From the NCBI GenBank assembly GCA_002049455.2, contig KV918810.1:62001-126000 (forward strand): a DNA stretch of 64,000 nt, in the 5' to 3' direction. The DNA comes from Porphyra umbilicalis (lineage: Eukaryota; Rhodophyta; Bangiophyceae; Bangiales; Bangiaceae). A program made the position numbers and the translations under genes. This document shows positions 32,799 through 44,420 of the stretch, piece by piece (position 1 is the stretch's first letter; each line of letters begins with the position of its first letter). The notes below the pieces were generated by a model. It was not told the origin of the DNA and searched no databases. It was given only the letters and a program-made list of their open reading frames with translations.

Positions 32799-33505
32799 AA
32801 TTCCCTGGCCTTTAGGACAGGGTGCTCTCGAAGTGTAGTGATGCACACATATACTTAGATCAAGGGACTTGCTCTTCGTTTCAGAGGTGGCAGTCTGCAT
32901 TCGTGTCCTCAGGGATCTGAGGGAGAGTCAGCGTTGGAAGGGTCGCGATGACGCTAAAAGCGAATAGAGTTACGCGGCTGAGAAGGACTGTCCTGCCACG
33001 AGGGTCACAGGGCCCAGACGGCGCCTGCCACCCTGCCCCCCCCCATAGTCTCTAGTTGCGCGCGCCGACCACGTGCAGCGACTTCCAGGGTTCGACGCGC
33101 CCGCGTGGACCGGCGGGTGATCGTGCTTGCGCGCCGGCTTCTGTTGCGGCGGCATGTCGGCGATTTCTAACGCCATCTCGCGGCACCGTTAGAGGCGCAC
33201 CGTCGCGCGATGGTCGATCCCATCCGACCACACGCGCGCCTTGTCGGCCGTGCGCAGATGCGCTGCGCAACGGGGTGACGGCCCCCCCCGTAGGCGTTGC
33301 GCCACGCCGGCGGGACGCCGCCGTCGCGGCGGCGGCGGCGGCACCCCATTCCCCGCCCCACGCCCCCCCCGCCACGGCAACGTGGCTGCACGCGCCCCCG
33401 TGCATGCTCGCGGCCATGGAGCTGGCCGGCTTACCCGGTATATATGCGTCGCCGAGCGCGCCACCGCCCTGAAGGCCAGGGTATTGCACGTACGTGCCTG
33501 GAATT
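32799..33505 (+). repeat. 0.7-kb repeat family, copy A (full length)
   Basis: 707 bp from AATTCCCTGGCCTTTAGGAC to GTGCCTGGAATT. Inner inverted motifs are CCCTGGCC near the left and GGCCAGGG near the right (33474-33481). The left half is average GC, the right half GC-rich (GGCGGCGG near 33330). The family has copies B and C in this window. No transposase is encoded; overlapping ORFs run on both strands and are not supported. Probably a non-autonomous DNA element. Confidence 0.88.
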
Positions 33506-33563
33506 CTGTTTTTTCAAACAGGAACACGGGCTACCAAGCAGCTCAAAGCAGACAAACACATCG
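33504..33563 (+). repeat. 60-bp segment shared with 51661-51720
   Basis: GAATTCTG, a T-run, then TCAAACAGGAACACGGGC and a CTCAAA-CAG-CAAA stretch. The related segment at 51661 leads into the right inverted repeat of another element. Confidence 0.7.
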
Positions 33564-36500
33564 TCGGGAAAGTGGGGCGCATACTATGGTGCTTTTCTGT
33601 AATCTGCAACGGTTCCTGCGCACCAGGTTTCCTCAAACCCGATGGCAAGGACATCAACCACCCCACACGGCCCCGGCAAGGCCTATGTTGAGCACGACTT
33701 CGCGTCATGGAGGCCGGTCCGCAGTTGAGAAGCGGCCTGATCGAGACGAATTGGTAACAATAAAAGCCACAGAGCCCGATGTTGCCAGTGGGGGCACCCG
33801 CAGGACGTGTTTTTGAGGACCTGTACCAAAGTTCCGAAGGCCGATGTGAAATGGCGATGGAAACCCGCCTCGGAGGAGATTAGTAAAAGGCCAAAATCTT
33901 ACTAGCACCCCTCTACCGTCCCCCATTGGGCACATGCCTCCCTAATCACACATAGGGGTTTGGGCAAAGACGCCCGAAGGGCTGAATTGGCAATGCAAAC
34001 CCGCTGTGCTGACAGTGTATGTTCGACCGAACGCGACCGTCCACGCTGTCAGCATGTACCTTTTAGAAGGACACCATTGGTCAGACAGCTCGAGGAGCGC
34101 TGCGCTTTCTACTTTGTTCAGTTCGGACCCAGAATGCGTTGAGCTCCTGACCGGAACAGAGTCACTTGGTCTGCTGGTCTCAGTTCTCTGTGCCTCTGGC
34201 TCGGAGTCAACTCAGCCAGTGCCTGGTGGGGCTCCGCCAGTGGGACTCAGGGCCGTCCGCGAAGGGGACGCCCGAGCCGCTCAACGACTGCAAGAAAAAA
34301 AACAGCTTCCAGGACGTGTTTTGCAGCTTGCCTGCAGGCTTCGATTGTCTCGTCGATCGTCGCATCGCCTGACGCAACGCGAAAAGGGGGGTGGATTTGT
34401 CTGTGCAGAATTTTTCTGTAAAAGTCGTGGGCTGTGTCCTGCCAAATGGGTGGCTTCAGAGCTCCGATTTGAGGAAGTGGAATTTTGACCTCCTCAGGGG
34501 GGTGAGCGTGTTGACGCCGCCGGGTGGTGGCGGATCGTCGCCCCCACCGTCGTCGCCCCCACCGTCGTCGCCACCACCGTCGTCGCCGCCACCATCGTCG
34601 CCGCCACCATCGTCGCCGCCACCAACGTCGCCCCCACCATCCTCACCATTTTGGGGGGCACCGCGACGTCGTGACAGCAGCAACAAGGGTCACGGTACGT
34701 GTGGCCTGCGAGGGGGCTGAAGTCAGGTGTGGTAGAGACGGCGGGTGCCGTATCACAGTGTGTGCGTGAATGGTGGGTGGATGCCAGCGAGCCGTGAGAA
34801 CCAGGGATGACGGACACTGGCGTGACTTTTTTGGCGGATTACAGTACCGCTGACCATGTCCGTCTGCGCCCGCGGCAGGGTGACGGCCTGAAAACGACCC
34901 TTGCATCGTCTACGAACGTCGCAGGGAGTGGGAGCAGTCGGCGAAGGCGCTTGCGGCGGCGCCACCCCCCAGGCCGGTCGGCCTGCCGGGAGCCCCCTGC
35001 GTAACGGACGTCTCGGCCGGTGTCGAGTCCCCACGGGCGCTCGCAGACGCGTTCCTCCGCAGGTGGATGGGGCCCGGCGCCACGGGCGGCGGTGCTGGGG
35101 CCGGGCAACGACCGGGGGTCGTACGCCATGTACCTGCTGTGTTTTAGAGTATTGAGGTGGTGGGGGGAGGGGTGGCGGGCGTGCGGGAGAGTCGGGAGGC
35201 CGTTGAGGGGGGGCCAGGGAGTGAGGGCGCCGGCACCGTTCTCAACCGACCAACACACCACTCTGGCACCTGATCGACGCCACGTTCCGCGTTTCCTCGA
35301 AAAGATAAAGAAGCGGCGACGCTCATTCGCAAGCACGTTCCATCCCACCGCCCCCCACCTGGTCAGTTCGAAGCTGGCGTTGCCTTCCCTCCCTGTACCC
35401 CCCCCCCCCAGTCTCATGGCCGCACATCGCTATACATGCGCGCCCCACTATATGCCGCCGCCGCCACCGTCCGCTCCCTTTTGCCCCACCGTCGCCGTCA
35501 CCACCGATTGGTGCCGCCTGCCTTGGCGCCACCGTAGCCGACCCCGGTCATGAGGCGCGCCGTTGTCCGGACCCACCGGTTTTCTGATGCCCCTGCGGAG
35601 ATGCCGTCGCGGCGACACGGCCGGCTACGCGCGGCGCGGTACTGGCGGTGACGCCCCGCCGGCGCTGGACGCCGTTGGTGGCGGCGCGCCGCGGCGGCGG
35701 CAGCGACCCACCGCCGGCGGCGGCAGTCAGTGGGCGGGAGTGCGGCCTAGCGCGACGCGCGGCTGCCACCGCGACGCGCGGCTGCCACCGTTGCGACTCT
35801 CGTTCAGTGTATTTTTTCCCTATTGCATAAAATGGGCGGCCCCCGCCGCCACCGCCATCATAAAAAAGCACCATCGCCAGCAGAGGATGGCTTGGCGGGA
35901 GGAAACCGCCCGCGGCGGTCGCCGCCATCAAACAGTATGGCAACCGCTTTGCTTCTTTCCCACCAGTTGTAAACCCCCCGCCCCCAACCGACAGCCGTCC
36001 TATCATCATCTTGCCGCCGGAACCCCGTCACTCCCGACCGGCGCAGGCGCCGCCGTCTCTATTCCCGCCCCCCTTCGCGCCCGCCGCCATGCACACATTC
36101 ACCGCCCCGCACGGCGGCGACAACTGCGCCACCCCGCGACGTCCTCCTCCCGCACCCCTTCGCCCCCCACTCGCTCGGCTACTCATCTGGTGGCCAGCCG
36201 CAGGAGGGACCGCCACCGGAACGTTCATGGCGCCGCCGCCGCCGCACCGCACCAACCCGCCCCCCCCCACCCGCACGCCGCCGGCCTCGCGGCCGCGCTC
36301 ATGGTCGCTGCCGATGCCTCTGGCCGCGGCATCGCCAGCGCCGGCCCCGGCGCCGACGCGGGCGGCTGCTGCCGGCGTGTGTGGTGAGAAGGGTCGCTGG
36401 AGGTGAGTAGCGGCGATAGGGGCGTCAATCGGGGACCAGCACGTTGGTACTGACTACCGTGGCGACGCCCGTATCAACGTCGAGCGGCGAGGCAGCTCGA

Positions 36501-37339
36501 CCGGTCGACCCCCCCCCTCTGAGTGTATCAAAATGCCAGCATCTCCGCATTGGTCGTATCTGTGGCCACGGACAAAGCACACAATACAAACATGTGTTGA
36601 TGGCGAAAAAGATGGACAGATATTCCACATGTACACCCCTCAAGCCCGATTTCTCGATCGGTAACGTAGATGGGAACGGCCTGACGAACGATCGCTGCTG
36701 ACGGAGTCGTCCTCGGGTCTGCACGAAGGGATTCAAAATCGTGTGAAGCAAACTCCGAAGCATCGGCCGCTTTCCTTTCTATTCCAGCGGTGATCTTGGC
36801 TGGCCGGAACTGTCTGAAGCCTCATTGGTCCATAAACTCTCCAGAGAGCATCGAGACACAGTGGTCCACATCCGGTTTGGTCAAACGCGGGCGACATCTA
36901 ACCTTGCGAGTTTTAGAAAAGCACCATAGACGTGTGCTAAGACGCGTACTAGTCTGAATTTTATGTACTACAGGCCCGATTGCGTTACTGGCATCAATTC
37001 GGAGCGGCGGCCGTGGGGGGGGGGCCGAACGCACGTCATCTGCGGGGGGGGGGGGCCAGAACGTGGGGCACAAGTCCCACGTGCTGGCCCCGTGGGGTGT
37101 ACCATGTAAATCGGGCCAGATTCGTGGGCTTGTAGCCCCTTCTGAAGCAGGCTACAAGTGACGCGCACACAGGAAATCGGGTGTGTCGTCGTCGTTTCGC
37201 AGCGTGCCAGGGCCGGTCAGGATGGTTTGTCACACGTCAATCTGTGTCGGGCGTCTCTGGACTGCCAGGAGCCACCAGCGTTCAGCACGGATCAAAACGA
37301 GCAACGAAGGTGGATACCGGTCAAATTTCCGTTCGAATA
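33564..37339. other. no supported gene; two short repeats inside
   Basis: 3.8 kb. The only structured parts are the 15-bp minisatellite at 34535-34649 and a short tandem GCGCGACGCGCGGCTGCCAC at about 35752-35790. Pro/Ser- and Ala-rich ORFs at 34.4-36.4 kb on both strands follow the composition. C-runs flank 35400 and 36510, and a G-run lies at 37015-37050. Confidence 0.45.
34535..34649. repeat. 15-bp minisatellite (Ser-Ser-Pro-Pro-Pro coding frame)
   Basis: About seven to eight copies of CCACCGTCGTCGCCC-like units. In one plus frame they read SSPPP repeats, which resemble extensin-like cell-wall motifs, but the frame around them shows no signal peptide or domain, so I call it a repeat. Confidence 0.85.
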
Positions 37340-37470
37340 CAGTGCGTTCTCGTTATAAGAGAATCGTTTACAAAAGAATATGGGTCGCGAGTCTTCCATT
37401 CCAGTCCGTATCGGCCACTTTTTCTTCATATTGAGCCGAATCAGCTGTCTCTTATAACGAGAACGCACTG
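37340..37470 (+). mobile_element. 131-bp pogo-type MITE, copy 1
   Basis: Perfect terminal inverted repeats of about 23 bases starting CAGTGCGTTCTCGTTATAAG, flanked by TA on both sides (37338-37339 and 37471-37472). CAGT ends plus a TA target are typical of pogo/Tigger elements. Copy 2 at 45044-45174 has the same length and differs at only a few bases. Confidence 0.93.
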
Positions 37471-37472
37471 TA

Positions 37473-39640
37473 GCTATCGTTGCCCAATCAGATACGTGCA
37501 CACAGTTTGATGACGCAGTACTGCTGTCGAGAACTGACAGGAAGGCTATCGCTGTGTTCCATGAAACGCATCACGTATTAGTCGCACACGACAGCGCCCA
37601 GCTGCACACTTAGTCGGAAGAGGCTGGGCGGACCTTGCACAATGTGCCCTGTCGGTGCGTCTGAGAGGGTCGAAAAACAGTGCGCTCGCCTCATATGAGC
37701 CAGCGTGACCGCGAAGGCGGCGTCTCTGAGGCTTGGCCACAGGTCATCGAGTCGGGTCGAGACCGACGCCCTCGCCCAGCCTCCTGGGGTCGTCCGATGC
37801 CCCGCCGGCGTCGCCGTCGTGCGCCACCGCCTCGATCCGTCTCCGATCTGCCGCAGGCTCCTCGGTACGTGCCGTGAGGTGGACGCTTTGTCGTGCAGCT
37901 GCTCAGAGTGATGCAATTCAGAGGTATGTTGTACCTGTGTACTTGATAGGCGGCGGTGCGGGTCTCACGGACGTGCTAGGTTTCTGTATCATTGTACTGA
38001 CCAACATCTCGCGTTTCCGTGCTCCTCGTCGATCTCTTTGCTTCTCGTGATTCGATACGTGTTCGTGGGTCTCGCGGACGTACCGAGTCTTTGTGTCATT
38101 GTACTGACGCACGTCTCGCGTTACCGTGTTGCTCGTCGATCTCATTGCCTCTCGCGATTGGCTACGTGTTTATCTCTTTCTGGCTGTCCCGCAATCGACG
38201 CTGGTCTACTGGTTTCTATTTCATTGACGCGCCCAGCGGGGCACGCGGGGGTCCAGCATGCGATCCAACCGGGGCGCTGTGACCTCTGCTTTAGTTTTTA
38301 TTCTTGGTCCTTTTTTCTGGCCTGGCCTCTGCTTGACATGTTATGCAGTGTTTGCAGAGGAAGCGCAGCCAAAGAAGAAACGCATGAGACGAGGCATACA
38401 CGGCCCCACTGCAGAGCAGCAAAAAGCCTCACGACAGCCCGCAAGGGAAGCATGAGTGATCGCCGTTTGTAGGTGCCGCGTTACGCTTCTTGATCCTGGG
38501 ATGTCCTGCCAGTTCTACGTGTCCCCACCCAGCGCCCGAAAGACCCCCGCGTACGCGATGTCTCAGCGGTGTCGGTGCCGTGGAGTGGCACCCAGGCGCG
38601 TTTTGGGCGCAGTTTATTCTTATACTGGCCGCATGCAGAGGAGCGCTTCGGTCTAAAACGCGAATATCGTTTCTGTCCTCTTTTGGAAGTTTTGCAGTGT
38701 GGAGGGGGGTCGAATACGGCATAGTACATGCCATTTCAGCCTGTACTGGACGCGTTTGGAGGCAATTTGAAATTTGTGGGTACCGGCGCCAGGACAGCAA
38801 ATCAGCATGCGCCCCACTTTGCAGACGATGTGGGACACGGCTGGGCTGCTGGTCAAATGACCGTGCGGTGAGACCGTCGCGATCGCAAAGCGACTGCAGC
38901 GCCGCCAACTGCTATTGCCGCATGAGCCGTGGTTTTGCAGCTCTGATGGAGAGAAGGCTGTACTCTGCAAAGGCCTGAAACGCCGGTGTTTGTCCAAATT
39001 CATATTCTTTGTTGATACGTATTGTAGCGTATACCATCAGCGGTGAGCCTTTTGAGGGTGCGACCCAGCATTGACGCCCCGATTCATGTGTTCGAGTCCG
39101 ACCATGCCCGGCCGGTGCAGGGGGAGCGGGGGTCACCTTGAAAGAGCAGCGGGCGGCGTCGGGGGTACAGTATGCGAGCACTTTTCGGCCACATGTCAGA
39201 TTCACCAAGCAGTCCGTGACCGTTGGCTCTTGCGTCCGTGACGATCAAAATCAAGCTGTTGCTAATTGGGTCCAGAATTTTCATTCTTTTAGCACGCGAG
39301 GTCGAGCTCTTCAGAAAGATTGCTGCCCTTAACTTTTCCAAACAGGGCTCCATCGTAGAGTCAATATGCTGTGATTGCTTTACTTTAATATTGCAAGTAC
39401 TTCGCACTCTAACTGTTGCCGAGTTATTTTTAACTCACCTCTGCAGGGGCGTTGAGGCCGGTCTGATACAGTTGGAGTGCAGGAAATTCAAGAGAACGTC
39501 CGTATTAACTGTACTGTACACATGAGGCCACGCTGCGGCTTCTCAATCCGACTCTGTCAGCTATCTCTGAAGGCCCTCAGCGTTGTGCTCGCATGAGGTG
39601 GGTTCCGCCCGGGGGCAGCAGTTGACGGTGCTGTGCAGGG
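37473..39640. other. no supported gene; one tandem duplication inside
   Basis: Unique DNA except for the 107-bp duplication at 37961. A plus frame ending at 38455 (EEAQPKKKRMRRGIHGPTAE) looks protein-like and could be a last exon, but nothing upstream supports it. Confidence 0.4.
37961..38170 (+). repeat. 107-bp tandem duplication
   Basis: GGTCTCACGGACGT at 37961 recurs as GGTCTCGCGGACGT at 38068. The following sequence (TGTATCATTGTACTGAC, then CTCGTCGATCTC) also recurs at the same distance with about 15-20 percent change. Confidence 0.85.
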
Positions 39641-40075
39641 CAGCACTCCTCGGCATGCTGTCTTGGTGCTTGGACCTGGAGTGCCCTGGCCAGCCGTCCG
39701 CGCAGGGCCCCTTGAGGCACGCCCCATTTTTGGCGCAATGGAGGCAATGGGGGTCCCAGCAGAGAACTGCAGTCGCCGGTATGCTGCTTGGGTGCTTGGG
39801 CGCGCGGAGCCGTAACCAGGAGTGCGCGCAGGGCGCGTGGGGCTGGCCTCATTTCCCGCACAATGGGGGCAGTTGGGGTCGACCTAGAGCACGACAGTCG
39901 TCCGTCGTCGGCTGCTTCGGGGCCTGAGTGTAGAAGTCCGCGCAGAGCCTATGGGTCAGGCGCCCATATCCACACAGTGGGGGCAGCGGGGGTCAATTCA
40001 GGAGACAGCAGTCCTCCGTAGGCTGATTGGGGGCCTGGGCTTGGGAAGCAGAGACCAGTAGTCCGTGCATCAAGT
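39641..40075 (+). repeat. degenerate tandem repeat, period about 114-129 bp
   Basis: Four to five units, each beginning with a CAGTCCTCCGTATGCTG-like motif (39641, 39769, 39894, 40008) followed by CTTGGGCCTGG, CCGCGCAGGGC and a GCACAATGGGGGCAG block. One more unit fragment lies at 40846-40925, next to repeat 40741-40846. Confidence 0.8.
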
Positions 40076-40740
40076 TTCGCATCTCGGTGATATCGGTCGG
40101 TAAAGGAAGTCGGTGACCCTTGGTATGCCGGTCGCTATCGGTAACCAAAAGCGTCGGAAAGAACTCGGTGAACGACTGGCGCTTTCATTTCATCATGAGA
40201 GCTCCCAGCTGAGCTATGTTTCTACGCATGCGAAAATCGACCTCTGGTCAGGCCGCTCAGTTATGTTTGACTGGCACAGCACCCCCAGGGGTGCGCAGTG
40301 GAAATGGACAGCGCTGCCTTGCGCGTGTCTGCAACCCAGCCCAATGCACGTATCCTGCAGCATTCATCACGTTTGCCAGTGGCTGTGCGCGCTGGCATTG
40401 CTGTGCGTGGTACCCAACGCTCATCGCACCGCGTCCAACCCATTCTAGCATATTCTGCTGTCCACATCTGCCTTTCCCAGTGCACAGACCCTTAGCAGCT
40501 GCATCCACTTTTGCCATGCAGCCGACAACGATGACGGACTGATTAAAGAGTAGGTAGGGATGTGGAACGTAAAAAAGAATGAGCTCGTGCGTTCAGATGG
40601 CACGGCATGTCGACTCACAAAGGCTTCGACACGGGCTCGCCGGGACAGCACGCTCCCTGAGCACAGTCCGAGCGGACGGACGATGCGCAATTGTATGGGA
40701 TGTTGATCGACGGATTTCGGCAGCATATTGTCAATTTAAT

Positions 40741-40846
40741 AGCAGTATTTGAGCTTTACCAATTTCTGTAACAAAATCGGTAAATCGGTAAACCGATCGG
40801 TATACGATATAGAGATTCTCAAAAGTCGGTAAATGCCAACCTTCCG
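40741..40846 (+). repeat. CGGTA-rich dispersed repeat, copy 2
   Basis: AAAATCGGTAAATCGGTA, ACCGATCGG and CGGTAAATGCCAA in the same order as at 5411-5506. Confidence 0.7.
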
Positions 40847-42141
40847 CGCAGGGCCTGCAGGGCAGACGCTATTTCCGCACAATGGAAGCAGTGGGGTCGA
40901 GGCCCACCACGGCAGCGGTGAGGACCGCCATCCTCGCCACCGCGTTCTGTGCAACCACTGTCGTGATTTGTCCCCCGCCGTGCTCCTCATAAGTGCGCTT
41001 CCTCCCACTGCTAGCGTGTTGCAAATTGCTTGTGAGTGCCATTTGTTTCGGCAGCCCCACCTCCTGCCTCCGCCGTGCCCATAGCCATGGCGGGCAGCAA
41101 CAGGCCCCCCCCTCTCGGCCCTTCTCGTCCCCTACGGTGCGGCTTCTTGCCTGATGTAGCGCATGCGATTGACCGGGCGCGCGACTCGACACACCTCAGA
41201 GGACACGATGGTGCTGATTTGGATCCGTGGCTTGAACCTGGGGAGCTGGGCATGCTCAAGGAGCCCGCTCAAGATGACAACGTGGCAAGCATGACGCACA
41301 GCCGCTCGAACCGTCCGGTTCCGGCCCGGAACGGGGCCGATGAGGTCAATGGCGCCCGTGGCGGCAATGTCGTCAAGTCGCCGCCGCTGTCCGCCAGCCC
41401 AGCGCGCTTGGGGACTCGGTCGAGGTTCCTGTGGACTCCAACGACGATATTGTGCCGAGAGGGGGCGTGAGTGGCCGACTGGTGCCGCTGGGGGTGTCTG
41501 CCCTGGGATAAGCAGCAGTGGCACCCATGCCGTCGGTGACGATGGCGTTGGTGTCTTTGCTGTTGGTGCCACTGGCGCCGGTGCCAACGGCGACAGTACC
41601 AGCAATGATGGCGGTGTCGAGGACAGTGCGGGAGCCTCCAGTGGTGCGCCTGGTGGTCCTGCGAGCGGCGCGCGCACCACAGGCGAGCGCGGGCAGCCTC
41701 GTGGCCGAGTTGCTTCGGAGATATTCACGCAGGAGGAGCTCAAAACGCTCTTCATAGAAGAGCTGCGGGTTACCCTTGGGCTGTCGGCTCGACAATCAGC
41801 CGCGTCGGGCGTCTAGCGTCTGCATGGCCACTTCGTCAATGGCGCGCAGGTGATGGTGTTGACAGAGCTGATGGACCCTCTCGTGGTGTGGACAAGGTTT
41901 GTGGACGGCGTCGTTCTGGCGTTTTGCTCATGCGGCAATGTGATGGCCACAGGTCAAACAACCACGGCCCAAGAGATCAAGTTCGTCGACCTACAAGTTG
42001 TATTGGGCGAAATCTCCTCCTGCCGCCATGCCTTCGCAACTCTCTTGGCCTACGACAGCCTGTGCGTGGACGCGAGGGCTGGGTAACTCGATGAGCTCAC
42101 GAAATCGTGCCCAGCGCTGCTAGTCTCCGACAATAATTCCT

Positions 42142-43758
42142 GTGGAGGAGGACGACACCGTGGACTTAATTGCAATGCTCTCTGGAAAGCGTAACAACAT
42201 TCCCGTCTATGTGGTCTACCACATGGGTGTTTGGTCCGCGGCAGTGGTGTGGCAGCAGGGAAACAGGTACAACCTTACCACCTGTTGTCTGGTCTCTTGC
42301 AAGACCCAGCCATGGGCATGCATCCACGCCCAGGCCGTCAACGACGAGACCTGATAGGACAGGACGTCGTCCTTCCAGGCGTTGGCGGACACCGTGGACG
42401 CCATGCAGCTCGGGGCGAATGGCGTTTTGGAAGACAGCGAGCAGGAGACGGTTTCTCAAGATCCCGACCCTCCCACAGCAGTGCCTGTTGCTGCTGCAGC
42501 AGCGGCAGCAGCCGTGAAGGCAAGTATGCGGCCATGCCGCGCTCGAAAAGTGTTTCCCTGCGTCAAGGAGGTGGAGATGTGCGTCATGAATGCCGCATTT
42601 GTGGAGGAGGAGCGGGAGTCACCAGGAGAGATCCACTTCACAGACTTCTTGCACGTTGAGGATGAGTGCTTTGCGTGCGATGGAAGATGGACAGAGAGCA
42701 CGGTGTGCAAGTCGACTCTCGCCGCACTGTTCACCATTCGTGGCCGCCTGGCGATCATCACCAAGTCGTGGACGTGCTCTCGCGGCCACAACGTGTCGTA
42801 CGACGGCTCAGCAGACGGGCTGTTTGCCTTCCGTCCGGAGACGGTGTACACTCTAGTCTTCTTAGACAGCATCATCGAGCTGTGTGTCATCGCGCGGAGC
42901 ACGTTGGCGGCAGTGTCCGAGTTTCTCGCCAGCTTCTTCCGTAACACTGCGGCCTTCGTGGAGGGCGAGCCGGGACAAGGACGGCAGCAGCTGTTCAAAG
43001 CATGTGAGGACTTTTGCGACACCCTGGTGGTGGCCAAATGGGCGTTCGTTTGCCATCGTTGCGGCGAGGACGAGGCTCAGGGCGGTTCTTTTCACTGCAT
43101 CGTGTGTGACGGGCAGATCCCCTCCGTCCTGCACGAGAACGTCGTTGTCATGCTGCGGCCAGGCATAAACGCCCCGCGTGTTGAGCTTTGCTTTGAAAAT
43201 TGCATGCCTGTCCGGCGCGCCGCTCCCCGCCGCGTGATGCGCAACCGCGTGCGGGCGAAGCCGGCGGACGACTCGGCGCTGACCAAGGCCGCGGCGGAGG
43301 AGTGGCCTGCATTTGCCGCCATTGCGGACGGACTGCCGCCAGCACCTCCGTCTCTGCCGCGTCACGGGCGTCCCCGCACGGACGCGGAGAAGCAGGCTGC
43401 GGCTTTGCAGGCGGCGAGCGTCCTATTCGGCGCGTTTTGCCGAGTCAAGTGGCTCAACCTCAAGAACCTGCACGCGCGAGTCCGGTGGGAACTGATGATG
43501 CCGGCGAGGAGCCTGGCGAGCTGGCGGGAGGATGATAGCAAAAGGGTGGATCTTGTGGGGAACAGAGCTTCTGACGGCGAGGAGAGTGGCGATTGGCGGG
43601 TGGATGAGGCGAGGCGCGTCGGCCGTGCCAGACTAGGAACGGATGGCTCGGACGACGATGCCGAAGCGGCCTTCAAGGTCAAGCCGACGGATGGCTGCAC
43701 GCCCAGCAGCGACCTCCCGCTTCTGCCCCTGCCAGTCCATCCAACGCTCCGCCGTTGA
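42142..43758 (+). pseudogene. KDZ/HMGXB3-like cysteine-cluster transposase core
   Basis: Frame open from 42142, with a TGA-TAG pair at 42352-42357 and then open to TGA at 43756. The N-terminal part has a CxH zinc-type cluster (SCKTQPWACIHA). The core reads: ECFACDGRW, then RGRLAIITKSWTCSRGHNV, then YDGSADGLFAF, a predicted helical run (YTLVFLDSIIELCVIARS), a further helical block, then FVCHRCGEDE and FHCIVCDGQIP. In proteins of the HMGXB3 type the same order occurs: a CxxC pair, a YQEWxDGxxNF-like block, a helical region, then FxCxxCG and a VxxDG step that supplies an acidic catalytic residue. The tail is acidic and low-complexity. No ATG lies near the start of the core frame. Assignment to KDZ rests on motif order only. 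Confidence 0.5.
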
Positions 43759-43892
43759 CACAAGAGCAGCTGTCTGCGGCTTTTCACAAAGTGTTTTTGT
43801 GACTGCAAGGCTCTCCCCATGAGGCTGGGACAGCCGGCCTAGGTACTACCGCCGAGGGGCGGTCACGGGAACTTCCAGGTGGGCAGCAAGCT

Positions 43893-44380
43893 GTGTCACA
43901 GGCGCGTGACGACCCCGCACCCCTTCCGCCTCCTTCCGCGACTTCGCTGCCCCATTTGGCCGTCGACTCCCCGGACGAGCTGGCATCCGACGACGTTGCT
44001 CGGACGGCTTCTGTCTGGCGCACACCTCTGACGTCGACGGCGACCTTCGTGGGGCTGACGGCATCGGTCCAGGGCCCTGTGGTTCTCGACCGCCAAAACC
44101 CCGCCTCGCCATTGATAGAGGAAACGCTACAACAGACACAGGCCGTTGTAGACGCGACCGATGAGGACCACCTTGACGTTTTCGAGACGAACCACAACGT
44201 GCCGCTGGATGTCTCTAACCTGCAGCGGACAGTGCCTGGCCAGTGGTTTACGGACAATGTCATCAGTGGATACATCAACCTCTTACGACGGCGGCAGGCG
44301 CACAGGCGGCGGGCGGACGGCCGCGCCCAGCGGATGTGGTTTTTCAACACGTTCTTCTACTCGCGCATGCCCGTCTGTGG
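43893..44380 (+). pseudogene. Ulp1/SENP-like (C48) SUMO protease fragment
   Basis: After an acidic Ser/Thr-rich leader, the frame reads VPLDVSNLQRTVPGQWFTDN, then VISGYINLLRRRQ and MWFFNTFFYSRM. This matches the first half of the Ulp1 domain (W-L-N-D-E-V-I-N-x-Y-x-N-L-L, then F-F-N-T-F-F-Y). The HW and later catalytic blocks are not in this frame. About 44710-44830 the plus strand has MRIVDSVRSS followed by IFAHAIHHWL, which could be the distant end of the same domain after an intron or a deletion. Without the catalytic His, Asp and Cys in view it is called a fragment. Confidence 0.6.
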
Positions 44381-44420
44381 CTGTAGCATATCTTCGCCCG
44401 CAATTGGCAAATTGCCACAG

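Larger units (their letters stand above)
41340..44420 (+). mobile_element. degraded KDZ/HMGXB3-like cysteine-cluster transposase unit with Ulp1 protease
   Basis: This region reads as one former unit, in order: a plus frame ending EELKTLFIEELRVTLGLSA (to 41813), a segment with FCSCGNVMATG and CRHAFATL (41850-42083), a cysteine-cluster segment (TTCCLVSCKTQPWACIHA, 42265-42340), a large cysteine-rich core (42382-43755) and a Ulp1-like segment (43893-44380). In-frame stops separate the parts at 41814, 42084 and 42352-42357, and the frame changes between 42084 and 42142 and again after 43755. Introns could explain some of these. KDZ transposons, known from fungi and other eukaryotes, combine such CxC clusters with a SUMO-protease domain. 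I found no terminal repeats. Confidence 0.5.

Noticed and set aside
34391-34720. Extensin-like SSPPP protein
   Set aside because: Only the minisatellite gives the motif. No signal peptide, no tyrosines and no conserved flanks.
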